Assembly (NCBI RefSeq): GCF_034479615.1
Contig: NZ_CP140255.1
Span: forward strand, 2,418,001-2,482,000
From: Vreelandella neptunia
Lineage (GTDB): Bacteria; Pseudomonadota; Gammaproteobacteria; Pseudomonadales; Halomonadaceae
Reading direction: 5' to 3'
DNA length: 64,000 nt
Below, in pieces: positions 30,302 through 39,798 of the stretch (the stretch's first letter is position 1; the number at the start of each line of letters is the position of its first letter). A program made the position numbers and the translations under genes. The notes beneath the pieces were generated by a model. The model saw only the letters and a list, made by a program, of their open reading frames with translations, did not search any database and was not told where the DNA came from.

Positions 30302-30343
30302 CATAACTTTTTTAATTTCTCCTTTCTGACGCTGGAGTACACT

Positions 30344-31741
30344 GTGCCACTAGCCGATATGCTTCAATCTTTAACGCCATCACCGCCGCTTATCATCTGC
30401 ATGGTGCTGGTGATTTCATTAGTCGAATCACTCGCCCTGGTAGGATTGCTGGTGCCAGGAGTGGTGTTAATCACGACTGCTGCGTCTCTTGCAGGGCACC
30501 AGGATATCGGCCTGGCGTGGCTAGTCGGCGCTGGGTTTATAGGCGCTGTTTTAGGCGACGGGATCAGTTTTTCGTTAGGCTTTAGGCATCGTGAACAGGT
30601 CACGCAGCGATGGCCGTTGTCGCAGCATCCCGAATGGTTAGGCCGTGGGGCGCGGTTCTTTGAGCGCTATGGTATATGGTCGGTGTTTATCGGCCGCTTT
30701 GTCGGCCCGGTGCGGCCGATTATTCCGCTGGTAGCAGGCATGATGCATATGCCACCACGGACGTTTGTTTGGGCCAACCTGACCTCTGCGGCGCTATGGG
30801 CACCGGCCTATGTACTGCCCGGCTACTTGCTGGGGCGAACTTGGCAACACCATTTAAATCTACCGCCGGGTTTAGAGACTGCATTACTCATACTTGCGGC
30901 GATTGTTGTCGTGCTCGCCGTGATTTTCTCATGGGGCCGGCACCAGGCGACGAGACATGGCCGACTTTACCGGGCGATTGCTGGGAGCATTCGCCGTGTA
31001 CCGCTGCTTCGGAGGCCATGGCTCGCCATGAGCCAAACCGGCGATGTCCCCTTGGCTTCACTGCTGCTACTGGTCATAGCGCTAGGCAGCCTGTCGGGTT
31101 GGACACTACTGGTCATCGCCCAACATGAACCGCTTGAGATGGATCTGTTCGTACAGCAACTTTTCACCTGGCTGCAAAGTGATGTTTTATACCTAGCGGG
31201 TAATATTTTTGCACGCATTGGCGACACCCTGGGCATTATCGCTTTAACGCTGCCTTGGGCAGCATGGATGCTGGTGAGGAAGAGATGGGAGGCTTTGCTG
31301 CACTGGTGTGGCGCTTTTGCCAGCGTCGCCCTGCTGAACATAGCAGGCAAAGGGCTGTTTGGTCGTGCTCGCCCAGAGACGCCGGACTATTTGATGGGCT
31401 CGTTCTCCTACCCCAGTGCCCACACCTCAACCGCGGTGGTGCTCGTGGGCCTTACAGCAGCGTTCGTCGCGGCCGAGATGCCCCGGCAAAAACGCTTTTG
31501 GGTGTACTGGATTGCGCTAGCGCTTGCGCTACCCATGGCGCTATCAAGACTGGTGGTGGGCGTGCACTGGTTCAGTGACCTGGTGGGAGGGGCGCTACTC
31601 GGCTTGGTCGTTTGCGCGCTCACGCTACTTCATTGGCAACAGCAGTCTCGCCCGCCGATGCGCCCTTGCCCGTGGCTTCTGCTCAGCGTGGCATCGCTAG
31701 CGCTTATCAGCGCTCGCGTCGGTTTCTTGCCACCGGTTTAG
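30344..31741 (+). CDS. DedA-PAP2 fusion membrane phosphatase
   Basis: 465 aa. N-terminal DedA domain (~20-195: GLLVPGVVL, FIGRFVGPVRPIIPLVAG) fused to a C-terminal PAP2 phosphatase (~235-440) with its three motifs: KGLFGRARP (Lys336, Arg343), PSAH (357-360) and SRLVVGVHWFSD (Arg402, His408). DedA proteins include undecaprenyl-phosphate and phospholipid flippases, and PAP2 enzymes include undecaprenyl-pyrophosphate phosphatases. The fusion could therefore couple lipid-carrier dephosphorylation to recycling (inference). Starts at GTG with TGGAG 6 nt upstream. About 42 bp after the GGDEF-like pair. Confidence 0.9.
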   Translation: MPLADMLQSLTPSPPLIICMVLVISLVESLALVGLLVPGVVLITTAASLAGHQDIGLAWLVGAGFIGAVLGDGISFSLGFRHREQVTQRWPLSQHPEWLGRGARFFERYGIWSVFIGRFVGPVRPIIPLVAGMMHMPPRTFVWANLTSAALWAPAYVLPGYLLGRTWQHHLNLPPGLETALLILAAIVVVLAVIFSWGRHQATRHGRLYRAIAGSIRRVPLLRRPWLAMSQTGDVPLASLLLLVIALGSLSGWTLLVIAQHEPLEMDLFVQQLFTWLQSDVLYLAGNIFARIGDTLGIIALTLPWAAWMLVRKRWEALLHWCGAFASVALLNIAGKGLFGRARPETPDYLMGSFSYPSAHTSTAVVLVGLTAAFVAAEMPRQKRFWVYWIALALALPMALSRLVVGVHWFSDLVGGALLGLVVCALTLLHWQQQSRPPMRPCPWLLLSVASLALISARVGFLPPV

Positions 31742-31758
31742 TTTAAAATCAAAACCCT

Positions 31759-32382
31759 TTACCCAAAGGCAAGCCATAGGCCTACCCCGATCATCAATGT
31801 TCCGGCAATGCGATTCAGTAGCCGCACATTGCCGCTTTTACCGAGCACATTGCGTAGCGTTTTACCGCCGGTGGCGTAGACCAGCATGCTAGCGAACTCA
31901 ATAGTCAAAATGACCGCGATCAGCAGACTGAGCTGCCCCGGTAACGGGCGGCTACTATCCAAAAACGGCGGCAGCAGCACCATAAAAAAGGCCCACCCTT
32001 TTGGGTTTGCCACCGCGGTAACAAACCCTTGCATGGCCAACTGCAGAGGGCTTGCGGGTGGGCCCGCATCCAGCTCGCTGGGAATTGCCATGCGCCCACG
32101 GGAGCGCCACATCATAATGCCTAAATAACCCAGGTAAGCGCCGCCCACCCACTTAAACAGCACAAACAGCTCTGGCTGACGCAGCATCAATGCTGCCACC
32201 CCAGCCCCAGCGGCGGCAGCCACTAAGCCAACACCCAGCAGCTCGCCCACCATCATCCACAGCGTGCGCTTAACGCCTTGGGTCATCCCCAGCACCATGG
32301 CAAGGGTCATGCACATACCAGGCGTCAGCGAAACAAACAGAAACGTCGGCACAAAAACCGACAGCGTGGCCCACGACATCAT
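31759..32382 (-). CDS. LysE/RhtB family exporter
   Basis: 207 aa, about six membrane segments, with the family start FVPTFLFVSLTPGMCMTLAMVLGMTQG and GGAYLGYLGIMMWRS. Likely exports amino acids or derivatives; the substrate cannot be read from sequence. Three bases after ubiX on the same strand and convergent with the DedA-PAP2 gene. Confidence 0.9.
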   Translation of the reverse strand: MMSWATLSVFVPTFLFVSLTPGMCMTLAMVLGMTQGVKRTLWMMVGELLGVGLVAAAAGAGVAALMLRQPELFVLFKWVGGAYLGYLGIMMWRSRGRMAIPSELDAGPPASPLQLAMQGFVTAVANPKGWAFFMVLLPPFLDSSRPLPGQLSLLIAVILTIEFASMLVYATGGKTLRNVLGKSGNVRLLNRIAGTLMIGVGLWLAFG

Positions 32383-32385
32383 AGA

Positions 32386-33030
32386 TCACTCATCCTTATC
32401 TTCGACCTCTCCCCAGCGAGGCACTAGCGAATGCTCGATGCCCAACTGGTTGAGGATGCGTGCCACAATAAAATCAATCAGATCATCAATACTTTGCGGG
32501 CAGTGATAAAACCCTGGGGCTGCCGGTAAGATAACCACGCCCAAGCGGCTCAATGTCAGCATGTGCTCCAAGTGGATCGGTGAAAACGGGCTTTCTCGCG
32601 GCACCAGCACTAGCGTTCGTCGCTCTTTAATCGCCACATCTGCCGCCCGTTCAATCAGGTTGTTGCTGGCGCCCGTGGCAACGGCCGAAAGCGTCCCCGT
32701 TGAACACGGGCAAACCACCATTGCAGACGGTGCTCCAGAGCCTGAAGCCACCGGCGCCATCCAGTCTTCGCGGCCAAAGCAGCGAATCTGACCGGGCTGC
32801 GCCCCACTGCGCTCACTCAGCGCCTCGACTAAGCGCTGGGGCTGTGCGGGCAGCTCAATATCGGTTTCCGTGGCGATTACCATGTGCGCGGCTTTCGAAA
32901 TCATGACCCACACTTCATGACCTGCGGCGACTAATACATCGATCAGGCGTAACCCGTATTGAGCCCCGGATGCGCCGGTGAGGGCCACGGTAATCGGCTT
33001 TTTGAACGATGGGTCGGTTCTATCTGTCAC
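32386..33030 (-). CDS. ubiX: Flavin prenyltransferase
   Basis: 214 aa. Makes the prenylated FMN cofactor of UbiD in ubiquinone synthesis. [40 protein letters not shown] and [18 protein letters not shown] are family motifs. GTG start overlaps the mpl stop (GTGA). Confidence 0.95.
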   Translation of the reverse strand: MTDRTDPSFKKPITVALTGASGAQYGLRLIDVLVAAGHEVWVMISKAAHMVIATETDIELPAQPQRLVEALSERSGAQPGQIRCFGREDWMAPVASGSGAPSAMVVCPCSTGTLSAVATGASNNLIERAADVAIKERRTLVLVPRESPFSPIHLEHMLTLSRLGVVILPAAPGFYHCPQSIDDLIDFIVARILNQLGIEHSLVPRWGEVEDKDE

Positions 33031-34463
33031 GTCTCCCCCTCCTTGGCGGCGGCTAATGCGGCGAGCAAGCGTTCATGCACGCCCTCAAAGCCACCGTTGG
33101 ACATCACCACAATGCGATCCAACGGTGACGCTTGAGTGACCACTGCTGCCACGAGCGTATCAATATCGCTAAACAGCTGGGCATGCGCCCCTTGCGTGGC
33201 AACCAGCTCGTCCATCGACCAGTCAAGCCCGGCAGGCTGAAACCAAAACACGCCATCAGCGTCAGCCACGCTCTCAAGTAACCGCTCGCGCAGCGCGCCT
33301 AAGCGCATGGTGTTTGAGCGCGGCTCAATGACCGCCAGCAGGCGCCCTTTAGTGGTTGCTGCGCGTAGCCCTTTGAGCGTCGCGGCAATCGCTGTGGGAT
33401 GGTGGGCGAAATCATCGATTACCTGAATGCCATTAATCTCGCCACGCACTTCCTGGCGTCTCCTGGGGGTTTCAAAACGCGCCAGCGCAGCACAGCCACG
33501 GGCTAGATCAACCCCACACAAATGCGCCGCCGCCAGCGCTGCCAGGGCATTGCGCGCGTTGTGCTCGCCAGTTAGCGGCCACTCAACGACGCCATCTTCT
33601 TCCTGGCCCTTGTTATTCTGAGAATGGCTATCCTGACCAGGCTCGCCACCGCTATAAATTACCTGGAAGCGGCTGGCGTCAGCGCGCTCTAGTACAAGCT
33701 GCCATTCGCTCCCGGCCTGGTCGCCAAAATGCGCCACCGGCGTCCAGGCACCCTGATTCAGCACGCGCTCAAGGGCGGGCTGCTCATCAGCAACTAATAA
33801 GTGCCCATGGCCAGGCACGGTGCGCACCAGATGATGGAACTGGCGCTCAATGGCTGCCAAGTCGGGGAAGATATCGGCGTGGTCAAATTCAAGGTTGTTG
33901 AGGATGGCGATATGCGGACGGTAGTGCACGAACTTGGAACGTTTATCGAAGAACGCCGTGTCATACTCATCAGCTTCCACGACAAACGGCGCCTGTGGAT
34001 CACCTAAACGCGCCGACACGCCAAAATTACGTGGCACGCCGCCAATCAAAAAACCCGGTGCTAAACCGGCACTCTCTAAGAGCCAGGCTAATACGCTGGC
34101 GGTGGTGGTTTTACCGTGGGTACCCGCCACGGCAATAACGCGTCGGCCGGGCAGCACGTGCTCTGCCAACCACTGCGCTCCCGAGGTATACGGCAGGCCG
34201 CTATTGAGTAACGCTTCAACTTCTTCATTGCCCCGTGACAAGGCATTGCCCACCACGACAAGATCCGGCACAGGCCCCGATACAGACGACAGATGCTCGG
34301 CGTGGTAGCCCTCCATCAAGGCGATTCCCGCATCAACCAACTGGGTGCTCATAGGTGGGTAAACATTCTGGTCGGAGCCGCTCACCTGGTGCCCCATCTC
34401 ACGCGCCAGCAGTGCCAGGCTACCCATAAAGGTGCCGCAGATACCCATAATATGCAGATGCAT
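33027..34463 (-). CDS. mpl: Murein peptide ligase
   Basis: 478 aa. Joins recycled L-Ala-gamma-D-Glu-mDap to UDP-MurNAc. [22 protein letters not shown] at the N-terminus, ATP loop GTHGKTT (114-120), [17 protein letters not shown] and [10 protein letters not shown]. Couples translationally to ubiX, the same pairing as in Pseudomonas. The 254-bp upstream region (34464-34717) has an ACTCAAG/CTTGAGT inverted repeat at 34596-34619 and nothing else I can name. Confidence 0.96.
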   Translation of the reverse strand: MHLHIMGICGTFMGSLALLAREMGHQVSGSDQNVYPPMSTQLVDAGIALMEGYHAEHLSSVSGPVPDLVVVGNALSRGNEEVEALLNSGLPYTSGAQWLAEHVLPGRRVIAVAGTHGKTTTASVLAWLLESAGLAPGFLIGGVPRNFGVSARLGDPQAPFVVEADEYDTAFFDKRSKFVHYRPHIAILNNLEFDHADIFPDLAAIERQFHHLVRTVPGHGHLLVADEQPALERVLNQGAWTPVAHFGDQAGSEWQLVLERADASRFQVIYSGGEPGQDSHSQNNKGQEEDGVVEWPLTGEHNARNALAALAAAHLCGVDLARGCAALARFETPRRRQEVRGEINGIQVIDDFAHHPTAIAATLKGLRAATTKGRLLAVIEPRSNTMRLGALRERLLESVADADGVFWFQPAGLDWSMDELVATQGAHAQLFSDIDTLVAAVVTQASPLDRIVVMSNGGFEGVHERLLAALAAAKEGET

Positions 34464-34717
34464 GGCTCTCGCCCCGTTAATCGCCCGTAATCCAATTCAC
34501 TAAAAGCCAAAAAATGGCGTAAAAATAGCCAAATAGCCTAGCATGTTGAGGCAATTTGCTCATCTATTCATCGCCATAAACGCTGACAAAGCACCACTCA
34601 AGTGACAAATCCCTTGAGTTGTTGCAGGATGCGGCCACTGTTTATCAATGATGACTCTCTCTTTCTTCCCACTCGTCACGCTGATGTAAGCCAACATCTC
34701 AGCATAGGAGCCTTTCG

Positions 34718-35104
34718 ATGCGCATTCTGATTCGCTATTTCTTTCGTGGTCTACGCGTGGTGCTCGCCCCGGTCATGCTGATTTCCGAGAAACTCTCTAC
34801 ACCTAAGTCAGTAGAGCGAACGCCTGAAGAGCAAGCCAAGGTGGATCAGGCGTGCCAGAACCTTGCGCTGTACCAATTTCGCACCTGCCCTTTCTGCATC
34901 AAGGTGCGCAAAGAGATAGCGCGACTGGGTTTAAACATTGAGGTACGTGATGCTCAACTTGATCCTGCGCATAAGCAGGCGCTATTGGAAGGGGGCGGCA
35001 AAGTCAAAGTGCCCTGCTTGAAAATCATCCACGACGATGGGCGTGAAGAGTGGATGTACGAATCTGATACAATTAATGCCTGGCTGCATCAGCAGTTCGG
35101 TTAA
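34718..35104 (+). CDS. Membrane-anchored glutaredoxin-like protein
   Basis: 128 aa. An N-terminal hydrophobic/basic segment (~1-25) probably anchors it in the membrane, then a glutaredoxin fold with CPFC (57-60) in YQFRTCPFCIKVRKEI and the cis-proline loop KVPCL, where the residue after proline is Cys. YESDTINAWL is the C-terminal glutathione-binding region. Likely a thiol-disulfide reductase facing the cytoplasm; its partner is unknown. AGGAG at -8. Confidence 0.88.
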   Translation: MRILIRYFFRGLRVVLAPVMLISEKLSTPKSVERTPEEQAKVDQACQNLALYQFRTCPFCIKVRKEIARLGLNIEVRDAQLDPAHKQALLEGGGKVKVPCLKIIHDDGREEWMYESDTINAWLHQQFG

Positions 35105-35172
35105 GCGCTTTTGCTGGGGGTAGACAGCCACTGAGGTCTTTTCACCAGGTCGGCAAACGTCGACCTGGATGC

Positions 35173-35721
35173 CTAGAACTCTACTTTTTGCGCCTCTACA
35201 TCGAACGCTACGTCGATCTCAATGCCCTCTTCCTGGCTTGGCGGTTCACCTAGCTCGACTTGTAGTAGCAGTACCCCCTCTATTTTCCCTGCCACGTGAA
35301 CCGTTTGGCTGGAACGCTCATATTGAGTTAGCGTTACTGCCACGTCTCCGCCTTCAGAGGTGAATAACGGCGGAGAAATAGCACTTCCTATTGAGTAAAT
35401 AACCACTGCATTGATCAACTGCCCTTCGTTCACGGTCAGGCTAATAGAGAGCGCCTCCTCGCCTTCCCACGTTTCGTTGTCAACAGAACCAGTGATATCA
35501 ATATTGATATCGTCGCCTAGCTCTACGAAGGAGGCACTTGAGTCATTACCATGACTTAAAATAAACCACTCCCGCAGCTCATCATCCAAAGACCCTGCTA
35601 TTTCAGGCGCTACACGCTCAGAGCCACCTTGATCAAGGGTACTTTGCCCCATAGGCTCAGTGGCAAAACCATTGATAGGTAGCCAAAACCCCATTAATGC
35701 TATCCCAATTTTTTCCCACAT
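35173..35721 (-). CDS. Predicted secreted protein of unknown function
   Basis: 182 aa. Probable signal peptide (KIGIALMGFWLPINGFA), then an acidic, beta-rich protein (INIDITGSVDNETWEGEEALSISLTV, VAVTLTQYERSSQTVHVAGKIEGVLLLQVEL) with no Cys after the signal. The acidity suits a periplasm at high salt. No family recognised. Weak ribosome site. An imperfect hairpin (CCAGGTCG/CGACCTGG, 35146-35169) lies between it and the glutaredoxin gene. Confidence 0.65.
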   Translation of the reverse strand: MWEKIGIALMGFWLPINGFATEPMGQSTLDQGGSERVAPEIAGSLDDELREWFILSHGNDSSASFVELGDDINIDITGSVDNETWEGEEALSISLTVNEGQLINAVVIYSIGSAISPPLFTSEGGDVAVTLTQYERSSQTVHVAGKIEGVLLLQVELGEPPSQEEGIEIDVAFDVEAQKVEF

Positions 35722-36018
35722 AAGATTTTCCGTCCGATTATGTGTTGCTTTTGGCTTACTACTTTCGTCTTAAGAGGAGCCTTGAGCATACCGCTATTAG
35801 CCACATCATTCAGTAGACGAATGATGCCTGTCATTATTTCGATTGTATGACGCGATAGGCACTCTCTATGTTGTAAGCCTAGGTTGTACGCTTGTGTTGT
35901 AAATAGGCTTACCAACTGACCGTGTCTGTTTTACTGACGCTTTCCTGGCGGGAAGGCTGCTTCTAGCCAAGAAAGCGGCGGTAAAACGAACAATAAACAA
36001 TGACCTAAGGGAACGATA

Positions 36019-37599
36019 ATGACGCTCAAAAAAACCTTACTGGCTTCCGTTATTGGTGCAGTGTTTGCGGGTACAACGTTACTGCCGATGGCCGCAAGCG
36101 CTGAAACGCTACGCATTGGCTACGCTGCCGACCCTGAAACCCTCGATATCCATGAGCAGCTTTCTGGCGGCATGCTGCGCTTCTCTCACCTAGCGTTTGA
36201 CCCGCTGGTACGCTGGACAAAAGATTTTGAGTTTGAACCGCGCTTAGCCACCGAGTGGGAACAGGTCGACGAAACCACCATGCGCATGACCTTGCGCGAA
36301 GGCGTTACCTTCCACTCCGGCAACGAATTCACCGCCGAAGATGTGGTTTGGACCATTGAGCGTCTGAAAGAGAGCCCTGACTATCGCGCTATTTTTGAGC
36401 CAGTGGCCAGCGCCGAAGCCGTTGACGACTACACCGTTGAGATCGTCACCAGCGAACCTTACCCGCTGCTACTCAACCTAGCTACCTACATCTTCCCGAT
36501 GGATAGCAAATTCTATAGCGGCGAAACCGACGAAGGCAGCGACAAAGCTGAAATCGTCAAAGCTGGCAACTCCTATGCTTCGCGCAATGTTTCCGGTACT
36601 GGCCCGTTTATCGTCACCGACCGCCGCCAAGGCGTACGCGTTGACTTCAAACGCTTTGAAGATTACTGGGATACTGAAAGCGAAGGCAACGTTACCGACA
36701 TCGTGCTGACGCCCATCGCTGAAAACGCTTCACGAGTAGCTGCTCTGCTCTCCGGCGGCGTCGATTTTATTGATGCCGTACCACCCAATGACTTGGATCG
36801 CGTAAGTGAAGCAGATGGCGTTAATCTCATAGAGATTGACGGCACGCGTATCATTGGCTTCCAGATGAACGAAGATCGCGTTGAAGCCTTCCAGGATGCC
36901 CGCGTTCGCCAAGCGGTTGATTTAGCGATTAATCAGGAAGCCATTGCCGACCGTTTAATGCGTGGATTTGCTAACCCAGCGGGGCAATTCTCACCTGAGG
37001 GTTACTCAGGCCATAACCCGGACTTAACGCCGCGCTACGACATTGAGCGCGCCAAAGAGCTAATGGCCGAGGCGGGCTACGAAGACGGCTTCAGTGTTGA
37101 AATGATTGCCCCTAATAACCGTTACGTTAACGATGCCCAGATCGCCCAAGCGGTCGCCAACATGCTGGCGCAAATCAATATTGACGTTGACCTGCGTACC
37201 ATGCCCCTGGCGCAGTACTGGCCGGAATACGATACCCGCCAGTCCGATATGGCGATGATCGGCTGGCACGCGGATACCGAAGATACCGCTAACTTCTTCC
37301 AGTATCTAACCTTCTGCTTTGATGAAGAGACGGGTGCTGGCCAGTACAACTACGGTGGCTACTGCAACGAAGAGATCGACGCACTGGTAACCGAAGCGGA
37401 TAGCGAAACCGACCTAGAAAAGCGCAATGAAATGCTGCGTGAAGCCGAAGCGATGCTCTATGAAGACACTGGTTTTATCATGTTGCATTGGCAGAACCTG
37501 GCTTATGCCGCGGCAGACGGCGTTGAAGCAGAGCCAATAGTCAACGCTATTGACTTCCCCTACCTGGGTGACTTAGTGATTAATCGCAGCGATGACTAA
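36019..37599 (+). CDS. Peptide ABC transporter, substrate-binding protein (SBP_bac_5)
   Basis: 526 aa. Signal peptide to ~28 (LPMAASA), then the DppA/OppA-type fold: LRIGYAADPETLDIHEQLSGG, FEPRLATEWEQVDETTMRMTLREGVTFHSGNEFTAEDVVWTIERL, and the family block GTGPFIV. Delivers peptides (or related solutes) to the permeases encoded downstream. AGGGA at -7. The 297-bp region upstream (35722-36018) must contain the operon promoter; I see no clear box. A hairpin separates this gene from the permeases. The context with an Xaa-Pro dipeptidase suggests proline-containing peptides as substrate (inference). Confidence 0.92.
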   Translation: MTLKKTLLASVIGAVFAGTTLLPMAASAETLRIGYAADPETLDIHEQLSGGMLRFSHLAFDPLVRWTKDFEFEPRLATEWEQVDETTMRMTLREGVTFHSGNEFTAEDVVWTIERLKESPDYRAIFEPVASAEAVDDYTVEIVTSEPYPLLLNLATYIFPMDSKFYSGETDEGSDKAEIVKAGNSYASRNVSGTGPFIVTDRRQGVRVDFKRFEDYWDTESEGNVTDIVLTPIAENASRVAALLSGGVDFIDAVPPNDLDRVSEADGVNLIEIDGTRIIGFQMNEDRVEAFQDARVRQAVDLAINQEAIADRLMRGFANPAGQFSPEGYSGHNPDLTPRYDIERAKELMAEAGYEDGFSVEMIAPNNRYVNDAQIAQAVANMLAQINIDVDLRTMPLAQYWPEYDTRQSDMAMIGWHADTEDTANFFQYLTFCFDEETGAGQYNYGGYCNEEIDALVTEADSETDLEKRNEMLREAEAMLYEDTGFIMLHWQNLAYAAADGVEAEPIVNAIDFPYLGDLVINRSDD

Positions 37600-37668
37600 G
37601 CATTAACACCGCTGATTAAGTGCCTTGCATTAAATCAAAAGAGTCACTTATGCATTAACCGCAAGGAT

Positions 37669-37707
37669 GCTTCGCTCCCTAAGCGTTTAGGGGGCGAAGC
37701 CTTTTGT
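37669..37707 (+). terminator. Stem-loop after the binding-protein gene (partial terminator)
   Basis: GCTTCGCTCCCTAA pairs with TTTAGGGGGCGAAGC (one G-T pair) over a 3-nt loop, followed by CTTTTGT. In importer operons such hairpins protect the binding-protein mRNA and reduce permease expression. Confidence 0.7.
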
Positions 37708-37788
37708 ATGGCGGTTCTAGGCTGAGAGAACTCTGCATAACATGCCCCCACTTCCTTTGATGAACCCTTCACATAGGTGGCGTACGCC

Positions 37789-38838
37789 ATGATTGCCTTT
37801 TTAATCAAGCGGCTGATGCACGCAATTTTGGTGATGTTTGTCATCAGCGTGCTGGCCTTCGCCATTCAGGATAACCTGGGTGACCCCGTACAGCAGATGG
37901 TTGGCCAGTCAGTGCCGGAAAGCGAGCGTGAAGCAATTCGCGAGCGTTTAGGCCTCAATGACCCCTTCCTGGTGCAGTACGTTCGTTTTGCTAAAAACGC
38001 CGTTCAAGGCGATTTCGGCTACTCCTACTTTTATCGCGAACCGGCGTTAGAAGTAATTGCTCGCCATTTACCCGCCACCCTGGAGCTGGTATTTGCCGCG
38101 ACGCTGATTATTGTGCTGTTTTCAGTCCCCATTGGGGTCTATAGCGCCATCAAACCGCGCTCACCGATTTCACGCCTTTTTATGGGTGTGTCGATTGTCG
38201 GCATTTCGATTCCGGTGTTCTTGACCGCGATCGTACTGATTCAAATCTTCGCCATCGGCGTCACCGTCACGCTGTTCCCAGAAAGTACCGGCTGGGGCGC
38301 ATGGCTAAACGACTTCTTCTCCACCGAAGGCAATATGCCTTCCTTCGGCCGTGGCTATGACCTCGTTAACGTGGTGGGTCACTGGGATACCAACCTGGCG
38401 ACTTGGAACGGTTTACAGCATCTCGTATTACCGGCGGTCTCATTGGCCTCGATTATGCTACCGCTGTTTATCCGCCTGATTCGTGCCGAAATGATGGAAG
38501 TCATGCAATCGGAGTACGTGAAGTATGCCCGCGCGAAAGGGATCTCTATGCGCCGGGTTTATTTCGTTCACGCGCTCAAAAACACCATGCTGCCCGTTAT
38601 TACCGTGGGGGGCGTGCAGATCGGCACCATGGTGGCCTACACCATTTTGACCGAGACCGTTTTCCAATGGCCTGGCATGGGCTTGATGTTTTTGGATGCT
38701 ATAAACCGCGCCGATATTCCGCTGATTGTGACCTACCTGATGATTGTCGGCGTTATTTTTGTGGTCACCAATACGATTGTGGATCTGATCTACGGTCTGG
38801 TGAACCCCACCGTTAAACTGACTGGGAAGCCCGCATGA
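37789..38838 (+). CDS. Peptide ABC transporter permease, DppB type
   Basis: 349 aa, six membrane segments, BPD_transp_1 domain. N-terminal FLIKRLMHAILVMFVISVLAF, GLNDPFLVQYVRFAKNAVQGDFG, and the coupling loop EYVKYARAKGISMRRVYFVHALKNTMLPV. ATG 37789 with AGGTGG upstream is preferred over an in-frame GTG at 37777. ATGA overlap with the next permease. Confidence 0.94.
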   Translation: MIAFLIKRLMHAILVMFVISVLAFAIQDNLGDPVQQMVGQSVPESEREAIRERLGLNDPFLVQYVRFAKNAVQGDFGYSYFYREPALEVIARHLPATLELVFAATLIIVLFSVPIGVYSAIKPRSPISRLFMGVSIVGISIPVFLTAIVLIQIFAIGVTVTLFPESTGWGAWLNDFFSTEGNMPSFGRGYDLVNVVGHWDTNLATWNGLQHLVLPAVSLASIMLPLFIRLIRAEMMEVMQSEYVKYARAKGISMRRVYFVHALKNTMLPVITVGGVQIGTMVAYTILTETVFQWPGMGLMFLDAINRADIPLIVTYLMIVGVIFVVTNTIVDLIYGLVNPTVKLTGKPA

Positions 38839-39791
38839 GCACCACCAACAATTCCACCCAAGCGAGCGCTTCACCCAGCCGCTGGGAACGTCTGCGCGAC
38901 TCCTACATGTGGTACAGCTTCAAACGCGATTATACCGCCCAGCTCTGCTTGGCCGTGTTTATTTGCATGGTCATCGCTGCCTTTGCCTCACCGCTGCTGG
39001 CGCCCACGAACCCTTACGACCTCTCTCAAATCGACATTATGTCATCTGAACTGCCGCCCTTCTGGATTGATGGCGCCGATGACCGTTTCGCCTTGGGCAC
39101 CGACGCCCAGGGGCGCGATTTGTGGTCAGTTGTGCTATATGGCACCCGTGTCTCGCTGCTGATTGGTTTCGGTGCGGTTATTTTACAGGCGCTGATAGGG
39201 GTCACCTTTGGCCTAATGGCGGGCTACCTGGGCGGTCGTGTCGATACGATATTGATGCGCCTGGCAGACATTCAGCTCTCCTTCTCGACACTAATGGTCG
39301 CTATCGTGGTGGGCGCTTTGGTCAAAGCGACCATGGGCAGCGCTTTCTATAGCCAGTACGCGGTAATGATGCTGATCCTGATTATCGGCCTGGCCGAATG
39401 GCCCCAGTATGCCCGTACCGTGCGCGCCTCAGTGCTGGCAGAAAAAAACAAAGAGTACGTTGACGCCGCCCGCGTGATGGGCCTACGCAGCAAACGGATT
39501 ATGTTCCGCCACGTGCTGCCTAACACCATGTCTCCAATCTTCGTTATCTCTACCGTGCAGATTGCCAACGCGATTATCTCTGAAGCGGCGCTGTCGTTTC
39601 TGGGCCTGGGGATGCCAGAGACCCACCCCTCGCTTGGCTCACTGATCAAATCGGGCTTTGACTACATCCAGTCCGGCTCCTGGTGGATCACCTTGATCCC
39701 GGGCGCAGTTCTGGTGGTGCTGGTGCTGTCGATCAATCTACTCGGCGATTGGCTGCGTGATGTCATGAACCCACGACTCTATAAAGGCTGA
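38835..39791 (+). CDS. Peptide ABC transporter permease, DppC type
   Basis: 318 aa, six membrane segments with the longer N-terminal cytoplasmic part of DppC/OppC proteins; LGTDAQGRDLWSVVLYGTRVSLLIG and the EAA loop EYVDAARVMGLRSKRIMFRHVLPNT. Partner of the preceding permease. Confidence 0.94.
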   Translation: MSTTNNSTQASASPSRWERLRDSYMWYSFKRDYTAQLCLAVFICMVIAAFASPLLAPTNPYDLSQIDIMSSELPPFWIDGADDRFALGTDAQGRDLWSVVLYGTRVSLLIGFGAVILQALIGVTFGLMAGYLGGRVDTILMRLADIQLSFSTLMVAIVVGALVKATMGSAFYSQYAVMMLILIIGLAEWPQYARTVRASVLAEKNKEYVDAARVMGLRSKRIMFRHVLPNTMSPIFVISTVQIANAIISEAALSFLGLGMPETHPSLGSLIKSGFDYIQSGSWWITLIPGAVLVVLVLSINLLGDWLRDVMNPRLYKG

Positions 39792-39798
39792 GGACACC

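Noticed and set aside
35146-35169. CCAGGTCG/CGACCTGG hairpin as a terminator of the glutaredoxin gene
   Set aside because: No T-run on either strand; may only stabilise RNA ends.
35700-35915. 71-codon minus-strand open frame upstream of the secreted orphan
   Set aside because: It overlaps the start and signal-peptide region of the orphan gene, has no ribosome site and an unremarkable composition; taken as chance.
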